The notes under the pieces were generated by a model that was not told the DNA's origin, did not search any database, and saw only the letters and a program-made list of their open reading frames with translations. DNA of 64,000 nt from an uncultured Bacteroidia bacterium (GTDB taxonomy: Bacteria > Bacteroidota > Bacteroidia > Bacteroidales > Prolixibacteraceae): positions 1-64,000 of the forward strand of contig CAIYPA010000258.1 of the NCBI GenBank assembly GCA_903927965.1, written 5' to 3'. The position numbers and the translations under genes are program-made. Position 1 is the first letter of the stretch. Every line of letters starts with the position of its first letter. Shown piece after piece: positions 50,881 through 59,215 of the stretch.

Positions 50881-53800
50881 ATGATTGCAAACGGACTTGT
50901 CCAACAAATAAAGGGCGCGGCCCAGATCGAAAGTATTATTGGCGAATACATTGGACTGAAACGCTTCGGTGCCAACTATAAGGCTTGCTGCCCTTTCCAT
51001 GACGAAAACACCAGCAGTTTTGTCGTTTCCCCATCAAAAGGCATCTACAAATGTTTTGGTTGCGGAAAGGGCGGCGATGCTGTCCATTTTGTGCAGGAAT
51101 TCGAGAAGGTCTCCTTTCCACAGGCACTGAAAATTGTTGCAAAAAAATACAATATTGATGTCCCGGAGCGTGAACTTTCACCTGAAGAACTTGCATCTGC
51201 CAAACGTAGGGAAAACTCATTGGCGATGCTGGACAAAAACAACAGAACCTTTCGGGAGGCTTTGACAAGGCATAGTCCCGCAATGGACTATTTGACCGGC
51301 AGGGGGATCAAACAGGAAACCATTGACAAATGGGGCCTGGGCTGGGCTTCTGGTGGGTTCTTTGCCGGACGGGTCACCTATCCGATACACAACATGAACG
51401 GTGACATCTGTGGGTTTACCGGGAGGGCCTTGTCCGACCAGGTGCAGCCCAAGTACAAAAACAGCCCTGAAGACGAGCTGTTCAAAAAGTCCGACCTGCT
51501 GTTTGGCCTTTACCATGCCAAAATGAAGATCAACAAGGCCAACAAATGCTACATCGTGGAAGGCCAGCACGATGTCCTGCAGATGTGGCAAATTGGTTTT
51601 GAAAACACGGTTGCCCCAAGCGGCACTGCCTTGACGGTCCAGCAGATCAGGCTGATCAAACGCTTCACAAAAAACATCGTGCTGCTTCTCGATGCCGATG
51701 CCCCTGGGATCAAAGCTGCTATCAAAAATATTTCACCCCTCCTGACGGAACAGGCCGGCCTTCGGATCATTGTCCTGCCCGATGGTGAAGATCCCGACAG
51801 TTATATAAGAAAGTCGCTGGCCTCCCCCACCGGTCCCGATAAGGGAAAAATGGCAGTCAGGGATTTTATCGAGAATGGGGAGATCGATTTTATCGAATTC
51901 AAAACGCAACAGTTCCAAAAGGAGATCAAAACCGATCCCAACAAGAAAGGGGAACTCCTCACCGAAATTACCGCCGACATCAGCCTTGTGCACGACAAGA
52001 ATGCGAGGCGGGCCTATATCCAGCAATGTTCTTCCATCTTCGGGATCAAGGAAAACGAACTGGTAAAGGATATCCGGCAGTTGCGCGAAAAGATGGAGCT
52101 GAAAACCCAAGATGGGGTGTTCTTTGCATTTGACGAAGCTGCACCCGAAATCAAGGAGAAGGAACAGGCCAACATCCTTTCAGATTATGACGGTGTGATC
52201 GGCCATCATTTGGACGGCAACCGCAATTATATCGGCATAAATACCTCCCCGCTCCAAAAGGACGAGATACTGAAGCTGAAGAAGCTCACCAAAACAGCGG
52301 TCTATGATGAACTGGTGGCAAAATTCTACGATGAGAAAAGCAAGGACGAATCGCCAACGGTGAAAAACCTGAAACGGCTGATCAGTTTTGGCATCGATGT
52401 GAGGATGAGGGAAGAATACGAGGTTGAATTTGACGAGGAGACCGGCGACATCAACGAGGTCCGGTACATCAACTTTACCGACTGGTACCTGAACAAAATC
52501 ACCGAGCTTTTGTCGCCTGCGGATGACCTGTTCACCAGTTCTGCCATCGAACATATCGCGGAGCTTCTGTCGTTCCTTCCCGAGAGTTCCCGGATGGTCA
52601 AGATCAACAATGCACAGGCTGCCTTTAAGAACAGGGGCGTCAAGCTGATCATCGGCGATTTTAAGAAGATACTTGCAACCTTCCTGAAAAAGAACGCCAA
52701 AGCGTTCGAACCGAACAGTGGGCCCGTTGACATTACCGGAGACAACCCGATGGACCTGGACAAGCAGCAGTTCAACGACCTTAACCGGTACCAGCACTAT
52801 TTCGAAAAGAACGCGATCCACCATATATCAAAGACCGGACAGATCGCAAAGGTTTCAAATTTTGTGATCGTACCTATCATCCATTCCAATACATCGACGG
52901 GCCATTTTAAGCTGTTCGAGATGACCAACGAATTTGGGTTCAAGGTCAACCTGTCGCTGGACACCAAGGACCTGAACGATGTGCGAAGGTTCAAATGTGC
53001 CATCGAAGAAAAAGGCAATTTTGTGTTCAAGGGGACACAGGTCGAGCTCGACAACATCAAGGAGCGGCTGTACTCCAATACCACCTATTCGAATGAAATC
53101 GAACAATTGGGATGGCAAAGCGAAGGTTTCTGGGCTTGGGCCGATGGATTGACCACCCTTGACGAGAAATTCACCAAAACGGACAGCAACGGCCTGATCA
53201 CCTTTGGCGAAAAGAACTACCTGATCAAACCTTTCTCCAACCTGTATGCCGGTGACAAGACCGCTTACCTGAACGAAAAGAAATTCCTGCACAAAACCTG
53301 TGGTGCGACCTTTTCGGATTGGGGCCAAAGGTATGTAAATGTGTTCGGCGACAATGCGATGTTGAGCATCTGTGCCCTTTTGACCTGTTTCTATTCCGAT
53401 GCCATCTTCAAGCTCGTCCATGGGGAACTGCCAATGGTCAACTTTTTTGGCCCAAAAGGGACAGGGAAAACGCAACAGGCAGACAGCCTAATGGCCTTTT
53501 TCGGGGAGAAGCAGCCGATCAACAACCTGTCAAAGGTGACGATCTATGGCCTTTCCCACACGCTCAAATCGTTCCACAATGCCTTTTGCCTGATCGACGA
53601 ATACAAGAACTCCATCGATATGAAGTTCATCGAATTTTTGAAATCGGTTTACAACAGGCAGGGGAAGATACAGGGCAATTTTGCGCAGCAGGGCACCAAG
53701 ACGGAGCACATCCCGATCAACCAAATGGTATTGATCTGCGGACAGGACCTGCCGACCCTCGATGTGGCGTTGTTGGAGCGTTGCATCTGCCTTACCGCGT

Positions 53801-54618
53801 ACAAGAACGATTATACCAACGAGGAAGTTGACAGGTACAAGGAGTTGAAGGACATGGAAGAGAAGGGGTTTGCCCACCTAACCGACGGGTTCCTGAAATA
53901 CAGGGAAATGGTGATCGAGAAATTTCCCGAAAGCAACAGCCTGGTGCAGACAATGGTATCCAAAGAATGCAAGGACGTGTCGGTCAGGCTGCAAAAGAAC
54001 CTCACCACGATGCTCACAAGTTTTTATATCCTCAAGGACCATTTTGAATTCCCGTTCACCTTTGAGCGCGTCCTTGGTTTTGGGATCAGGGTGATCAGCG
54101 AGCAGCAGAAGTTCATCGAGAGCAGCGACGACCTCAAGAATTTCTGGAGCATCTTTGCCACTTTGATCGAACAGGACAGGATCAAGGAAGGGCGGAACTA
54201 CATCCTGCACGATGTTTGCGAGGTCCGCTACATCGGGAACGATGAACCGGCCCGTTACCACAAGGGGATGATGTGCATGTTCCTGCGATGGGACGGCCTT
54301 TATCCGATGTATGCCGAGTACTCGCGCCGAAGCAACATGGTCGCCCTGGGTGAAAAGACCATCCAGTTCTACCTCGAAAAGACCAAATATTACCAGGGGA
54401 AGATCAAGAGCAAAAAATTCCGGGACAAACTGACCGGACAGGAATGGGTCAACCAGGCATACTGCTTCGACTATGACAAGATGGACATCAACCTGATCAA
54501 GAGCAACAATATCGAGTTCGGCAACCTGGACATGACCCCAAACAGCGCAGATCCCGAAATTGAAGCAAGTAAAATGTTCGATGGCCTGGCAAAAGCAAAG
54601 GAAGGCTTGCCATTTTAA
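50881..54618 (+). CDS. DnaG-type primase (CHC2 zinc finger + Toprim) fused to a P-loop ATPase/helicase-like domain
   Basis: ACCPFHDENTSSFVVSPSKGIYKCFGCGKGGDAVHF; CYIVEGQHDVLQMWQIGFENTVAPSGTALT; NIVLLLDADAPG; later Walker A FGPKGTGKTQQADSL. Confidence 0.92.
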   Translation: MIANGLVQQIKGAAQIESIIGEYIGLKRFGANYKACCPFHDENTSSFVVSPSKGIYKCFGCGKGGDAVHFVQEFEKVSFPQALKIVAKKYNIDVPERELSPEELASAKRRENSLAMLDKNNRTFREALTRHSPAMDYLTGRGIKQETIDKWGLGWASGGFFAGRVTYPIHNMNGDICGFTGRALSDQVQPKYKNSPEDELFKKSDLLFGLYHAKMKINKANKCYIVEGQHDVLQMWQIGFENTVAPSGTALTVQQIRLIKRFTKNIVLLLDADAPGIKAAIKNISPLLTEQAGLRIIVLPDGEDPDSYIRKSLASPTGPDKGKMAVRDFIENGEIDFIEFKTQQFQKEIKTDPNKKGELLTEITADISLVHDKNARRAYIQQCSSIFGIKENELVKDIRQLREKMELKTQDGVFFAFDEAAPEIKEKEQANILSDYDGVIGHHLDGNRNYIGINTSPLQKDEILKLKKLTKTAVYDELVAKFYDEKSKDESPTVKNLKRLISFGIDVRMREEYEVEFDEETGDINEVRYINFTDWYLNKITELLSPADDLFTSSAIEHIAELLSFLPESSRMVKINNAQAAFKNRGVKLIIGDFKKILATFLKKNAKAFEPNSGPVDITGDNPMDLDKQQFNDLNRYQHYFEKNAIHHISKTGQIAKVSNFVIVPIIHSNTSTGHFKLFEMTNEFGFKVNLSLDTKDLNDVRRFKCAIEEKGNFVFKGTQVELDNIKERLYSNTTYSNEIEQLGWQSEGFWAWADGLTTLDEKFTKTDSNGLITFGEKNYLIKPFSNLYAGDKTAYLNEKKFLHKTCGATFSDWGQRYVNVFGDNAMLSICALLTCFYSDAIFKLVHGELPMVNFFGPKGTGKTQQADSLMAFFGEKQPINNLSKVTIYGLSHTLKSFHNAFCLIDEYKNSIDMKFIEFLKSVYNRQGKIQGNFAQQGTKTEHIPINQMVLICGQDLPTLDVALLERCICLTAYKNDYTNEEVDRYKELKDMEEKGFAHLTDGFLKYREMVIEKFPESNSLVQTMVSKECKDVSVRLQKNLTTMLTSFYILKDHFEFPFTFERVLGFGIRVISEQQKFIESSDDLKNFWSIFATLIEQDRIKEGRNYILHDVCEVRYIGNDEPARYHKGMMCMFLRWDGLYPMYAEYSRRSNMVALGEKTIQFYLEKTKYYQGKIKSKKFRDKLTGQEWVNQAYCFDYDKMDINLIKSNNIEFGNLDMTPNSADPEIEASKMFDGLAKAKEGLPF

Positions 54619-54661
54619 ACCAAACTTTCTGTTCACCAATCACATTCAATAAAATAAACAC

Positions 54662-54695
54662 GTAAGAAACCGTCCGGCAAACCGGATATTCTTAC
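54662..54695. other. Nested hairpin 3' of the primase gene
   Basis: GTAAGAA(54662)..TCCGG-caaa-CCGGA..TTCTTAC(54695). Confidence 0.7.
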
Positions 54696-54749
54696 TTGCC
54701 TTATTGTCAAATTTTAAAATAACCGGGACAAAGCTTGTACAAGGGAATT

Positions 54750-54860
54750 TCCCACTACTTAAACTACTTTCACTACTTTGTTATATATCAATATTTTATA
54801 ATCATTTTTTATTCGATATAAGGTAGTGGAAAGTAGTGAAATGTAGTGGGGGTAGTGAAA
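54750..54860. other. Candidate replication origin: inverted iteron clusters flanking AT-rich spacer
   Basis: Three inverted (c/a)actac at 54753, 54762, 54771; AT-rich 54777-54821; four gtagtg at 54823, 54833, 54843, 54852. Confidence 0.6.
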
Positions 54861-55054
54861 GAAGCGGCGGTGGTGAAAAATACATACGGGGTTGTGCGGA
54901 GAGAAAAAAAATAATCTTTTAAAATCTGGTCGGGAGAAGCTTTCCTGGCCGAAAATCAACAGGTGTTCCAAATAGCATGAAAAAAAATACATCCCTTTTT
55001 AAACCAAAAAATATTTGATTATATTGACATCAAAATAATGATCATTATATAATC

Positions 55055-55858
55055 ATGTGCAAAAAGTTTGTTTTGGCCAGTACCCTTGAAACCATTGAAG
55101 GCAGGTTCAATTCCCGTCTTGGTCCGGGAACAATTGAGATTCCCAGGATGTATTCGGTCGGTAGTGGGGACAGTTCATATGTGATTACAAGTGGGGAACC
55201 CCATATGATTCAGGTGTATAAGTTTGGGATGACCCCTTTTTATTCCGAGACACAAATGGGACTAATCAATGCCAGGGCCGAGGGGGACAAGAACCTGAAA
55301 GACGACCCTTGTTACAGTGGGTCGAAGGCCATCTTTTTGAAACCGGCTTTCCGCAAACCTGTCCAGTTCCAAAGGTGCATCGTCATTGCCGATGCCTATT
55401 ATGAGTGGACTGATAAAAACCTGCCCTATTTGGTTTTCCTTCAAAACCGGGACAGGCCATTTGGGATGGCCGGTATTTATGACCAGTGGAAGGATCCCCA
55501 AACAAAGGAGGACGTTTTTGCCTTTGCGGTTATCACCACAAGTGCCAACCGTTTGTTGCAAAGTATCGGGGCCAAGCGGATGCCGGTGATCCTTTCACGG
55601 TCTGGTGAAAGCCACTGGGTGAAACCTTCAAGTTCTTTGGCCGATGTGCTAAGGCTCTTAAACCCTTATCCATATGACAAAATGAACGCCTATCCGGTTT
55701 CCGATATGATCGAAAGGCCCTATTTCAATGACCCTTCCCTATTAACACCCGCAGGGGAAAAGCTTATAAAAGAATCAGCCCCAACCGTGGTTACGGCAAG
55801 CTACAAGCCCCACAAGATGAAAACCCAATCTGACAAGCCCTGGTTTAAGGAAAACTAG
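55055..55858 (+). CDS. SRAP-domain (YedK/HMCES-like) protein, variant active site
   Basis: Starts MC; INARAEGD; DAYYEWT; RMPVIL. Confidence 0.88.
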   Translation: MCKKFVLASTLETIEGRFNSRLGPGTIEIPRMYSVGSGDSSYVITSGEPHMIQVYKFGMTPFYSETQMGLINARAEGDKNLKDDPCYSGSKAIFLKPAFRKPVQFQRCIVIADAYYEWTDKNLPYLVFLQNRDRPFGMAGIYDQWKDPQTKEDVFAFAVITTSANRLLQSIGAKRMPVILSRSGESHWVKPSSSLADVLRLLNPYPYDKMNAYPVSDMIERPYFNDPSLLTPAGEKLIKESAPTVVTASYKPHKMKTQSDKPWFKEN

Positions 55859-55969
55859 GAGAACTGAACAAAGTCGGGGTAATTGATTTCCCGAAATAGT
55901 TTGGATTTTTTTTGCTTATTTTAAATCCTGGCCCTTGTTAAATTCAAATGCAATTGGTATATTTGTCAC

Positions 55970-55998
55970 AGGTTAGGTTTAGGTTAGGTTAGGTTTAG
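55970..55998. repeat. AGGTT/AGGTTT short tandem repeat
   Basis: aggttaggtttaggttaggttaggtttag. Confidence 0.95.
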
Positions 55999-55999
55999 T

Positions 56000-56034
56000 A
56001 AAAAGGATGAAACCGCTCGGTTTTATCCTTTTTT
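56000..56034 (+). terminator. Rho-independent terminator
   Basis: aaaaaggatgaaacc-gctc-ggttttatccttttt stem followed by T-rich tract. Confidence 0.85.
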
Positions 56035-56495
56035 ATTTTTTAAATCGGTTTTCTTTCCTGTAAAACAAAAAATATTGCAAGAATAATAAGGCTCGTCTAT
56101 AGAAACCATAAATTTCGACCGCATAAAAACAACACCAATAAACATATGGATTTAATTGACTATTATGTACTTAATTTAGGTTGAATCGTAGAGGATGTAT
56201 GATAAATGAGCTTATAATCTTTCAGAGCCAAGTATAAATCTTTTTTGGGTACCAACTACCATCGTAAAGTATTTTAGGCATTTTTATTAGTTGCGAAAAG
56301 CTCATTGGGGTTACTGATCGGAGATGTCTTTTGTTAAAATCATATCCATAGATAAACTCAAATAATACTGTTTTCATTCCTTAAAACATGCAGCAAAAGT
56401 ATTAAAAATTACCTTGTCAAAAATATAAGTGATACTAATGCGATTTAATTAAAACTTTATTAATTTTGCACACATATAAATATTTATAACAGGAG

Positions 56496-57140
56496 ATGGA
56501 TTATTCGGCAATCAATATCAGGTATGGGGAATTGGCAAGTTCGCAATGTTGCCTTTCCTGTGGAGGCGCGATCAATTATGCCCTACCAAAAACAGGCGAA
56601 GTATGTGTCGATTTGGGAAGTGGCAGGGGAACGGATGCCTTGCGGATGGCAGATCAGGTTGGTGAAACAGGTTTTGTATATGGGATCGACATTTCGGAAG
56701 GTATGCTCGAAAAAGCACGACAGAATGCTTCCAAACTAGAAGTAAGGAATGTGAAATTCCTGCACAATACATTGGATAAAATTGAGTTGGCAGACAAAAC
56801 TGTCGATCTGGTTATTTCGAACTGTACAATCAACCACGCATCCAATAAGGATGCAGTCTGGGGAGAAGTTTTCCGGATCCTCAAAAAAGGTGGACGTTTT
56901 GTGGTGAGCGACATTTATGCAACAAGCCCGATTTCAGAAGAATACCGCAACGATCCCGTTGCCATTGCCGAATGTTGGGCCGGTTCAGTTACCCGGGAAG
57001 AATACCTTGAAACATTAAACAGGATTGGTTTCACAGGGATTGAGATCATCGAAGAATCAAAACCCTATCCAAAAGGAAAAGCAGAAGTAGCAAGCATTAC
57101 AATTGCAGGTTTAAAACCCAAAGGTGGATGCTGCTGCTAA
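56496..57140 (+). CDS. ArsM-like class I SAM methyltransferase with Cys tail
   Basis: VCVDLGSGRGTDALRMADQVGETGFVYGIDISEGMLEKA; ends KPKGGCCC. Confidence 0.82.
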   Translation: MDYSAINIRYGELASSQCCLSCGGAINYALPKTGEVCVDLGSGRGTDALRMADQVGETGFVYGIDISEGMLEKARQNASKLEVRNVKFLHNTLDKIELADKTVDLVISNCTINHASNKDAVWGEVFRILKKGGRFVVSDIYATSPISEEYRNDPVAIAECWAGSVTREEYLETLNRIGFTGIEIIEESKPYPKGKAEVASITIAGLKPKGGCCC

Positions 57141-57204
57141 CAATAAACCTTTCCAAACATAGTAGGGAAAGGCCTTTCAACAACGTTTAATTAATTATTT
57201 TTTT

Positions 57205-57300
57205 ATGAAAAGTCTTATTAAAAAAAGGGAGCCTAAAAAGGTTGAAGTTGCGCAATGTTGCGCAAAAACCTCCAGGACAGTTGTTGGTTGTCATGACTAA
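57205..57300 (+). CDS. Predicted 31-aa Cys-rich peptide (absent from ORF track)
   Basis: MKSLIKKREPKKVEVAQCCAKTSRTVVGCHD, ATG..TAA between methyltransferase and TsaA genes. Confidence 0.5.
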   Translation: MKSLIKKREPKKVEVAQCCAKTSRTVVGCHD

Positions 57301-57424
57301 TTCATGATCATTGATGGGGGGTGCCGGAATTTGTAAAATAAAGGCATTCCCCAATTAATTAGCACGTTAATCTGTATAACATGGTGAAGACCATCAATGT
57401 AACCATTAATAAGCACGAGAGAAA

Positions 57425-57919
57425 GTGGACAAAAAAAATCAATCAATTTTATATCATCCAATAGGCATAATACATACGCCTTATAAGGAAGCCAGTGGGA
57501 CACCTATTCAACCGATAGCTGCACCAGAGAGCGAAGCTACAATTGAAGTTTTTTTCGAGTATGCAGAAGGTTTGACCGATATTGGGGAGTTTTCGCACCT
57601 GATCCTGATTTATCACATGCATTTGGTAAAAACTTCACAATTAAAATTGATTCCTTTTCTTTCAAACGAAGAACATGGAGTGTTTTCTACACGTGCTCCT
57701 GGGCGGCCAAATCCCATCGGTTTTTCGGTCGTCAAACTCGAAAAGGTTAATGGAAACCTACTTTTTATAACTGGAATAGACATCATTGACGGCTCCCCTT
57801 TGCTGGATATTAAACCATTTATACCAGCCTTTGATGGAAGAAGTGCAGACAAAACAGGTTGGTTTCATGAAACAATAGATAAAATATCCAAGATCAAAGA
57901 TGATGGAAGATTCTGTTAA
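57425..57919 (+). CDS. TsaA/TrmO-like SAM-dependent methyltransferase
   Basis: GTG start; PIGIIHTPYKEASGTPIQP; TRAPGRPNPIGFSVVKL. Confidence 0.88.
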   Translation: MDKKNQSILYHPIGIIHTPYKEASGTPIQPIAAPESEATIEVFFEYAEGLTDIGEFSHLILIYHMHLVKTSQLKLIPFLSNEEHGVFSTRAPGRPNPIGFSVVKLEKVNGNLLFITGIDIIDGSPLLDIKPFIPAFDGRSADKTGWFHETIDKISKIKDDGRFC

Positions 57920-58397
57920 ACCTCTAATTGGAGATAATATTAAAGATCTGTACAACAAGCAATCGCTTGAAATTATGCAGACAGCGGAAGATGCTTATGA
58001 GAAAGGATCGAACAGGGTTTATGAATTGAAGAACTTTGCCCGTAAGGCTGGAATCAAAAGAATTGGGATTGCCCATTGTGTGTCAATGCCAAAAGAAGCT
58101 GATTCCGTAAAACAGTTCCTTTCGGATGAATTTGATGTTTATACTGTTGATTGTAAATGCGGCAAAGTTTCCAAGCACGAAATGCTTGGCTGTGAAGGAA
58201 AAGGAATTATGTGCAACCCTGCCGGCCAAGCTGAATATTTGAGAGAAAACAATACGGAATTGAATATTTCGATGGGTTTATGTGTCGGCCATGATATGAT
58301 TTTCAACCAGAAATCAGCTTCCCCGGTATCAACATTGGTCGTAAAAGACAGGCCGACCCAAAACAATCCCATGGAAAGCATTCATAATTTAAAGTAA
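57900..58397 (+). CDS. DUF1847 family (metal-binding-like) protein
   Basis: CNPAGQAEYLRENNTELNISMGLCVGHDMIFNQKSASPVSTLVVKDRPTQNNP. Confidence 0.82.
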   Translation: MMEDSVKPLIGDNIKDLYNKQSLEIMQTAEDAYEKGSNRVYELKNFARKAGIKRIGIAHCVSMPKEADSVKQFLSDEFDVYTVDCKCGKVSKHEMLGCEGKGIMCNPAGQAEYLRENNTELNISMGLCVGHDMIFNQKSASPVSTLVVKDRPTQNNPMESIHNLK

Positions 58398-58403
58398 AAT
58401 AAA

Positions 58404-59003
58404 ATGAGCGAATTCGACTCCCGGGCCCGTCAATGGGACAAAGATAAAATGCACATGGAACGTTCTTTGGCAATTGCTGCCGAACTCGAAAAAATGGTCC
58501 CTTTGGACCCATCCATGAAAGTCCTTGAATATGGGGCAGGTACAGGAATTCTGAGTTTTTTGTTAAAGGACAGATTTTCAGAAATTACCCTGATGGACAG
58601 TTCCCAAGAGATGATCAATGTCTGCATCGAAAAGGTGGAATATCACCAAGCCAGCCAGATTTTTCCTCTTTGGTTTAACCTTGAGCAAAAGAACTTTGAT
58701 GGTAAATTTGACCTGATCTACAATCAGATGGTATTACATCATGTAAATGATTATGAGGCAATAATCAACACATTTTATTCGTTGTTGAATCCTGATGGAT
58801 ATTTGGCAATAGCAGACTTGTACCCTGAAGATGGTTCATTTCATGGAATTGATGTAAAAGTGCATTTGGGCTTTGATCCTGAGAAGCTTACTGAAATTGC
58901 TAAAAAAGCAGGTTTCCAAAATATTGAATACAAAACCTGTTTCGAGGTAAAACGCGATACTGGTAAAAAATATCCGGTATTTTTATTGGTTGCTAAAAAA
59001 TAA
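58404..59003 (+). CDS. Class I SAM-dependent methyltransferase
   Basis: MKVLEYGAGTGILSFLLKDRFSEITLMDSSQEMI; NQMVLHHVNDY. Confidence 0.9.
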   Translation: MSEFDSRARQWDKDKMHMERSLAIAAELEKMVPLDPSMKVLEYGAGTGILSFLLKDRFSEITLMDSSQEMINVCIEKVEYHQASQIFPLWFNLEQKNFDGKFDLIYNQMVLHHVNDYEAIINTFYSLLNPDGYLAIADLYPEDGSFHGIDVKVHLGFDPEKLTEIAKKAGFQNIEYKTCFEVKRDTGKKYPVFLLVAKK

Positions 59004-59215
59004 GTACCACTAATTTAAATTCATTTTAATTTATACAAAAACATTAAATGTATAAAATTGATAATGTGATATTTAATCAAAATAAGCACCTACCATTATT
59101 AAAATCATTTTGAACATATGTTTATAATATAACCGCGTATTGATATATCATTATATTTGCATTTTATTTTGAAATGAACAAATGCTCATAATGAATATAA
59201 AATACGTGGGATATT

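Larger units (their letters stand above)
44841..56040 (+). mobile_element. tRNA-Ser-associated integrative element, PICI/satellite-like (right end not defined)
   Basis: tRNA 3' end, tyrosine integrase, divergent S24 repressor, small coupled ORFs, primase/ATPase, iteron/AT-rich ori-like sequence, SRAP; no structural or transfer genes seen. Confidence 0.6.

Noticed and set aside
51217-54639. Long minus-strand ORFs opposite the primase (e.g. 52180-52824, 52855-53475, 53878-54639)
   Set aside because: Shadow ORFs of a strongly supported primase on the plus strand; translations show no recognisable motifs.
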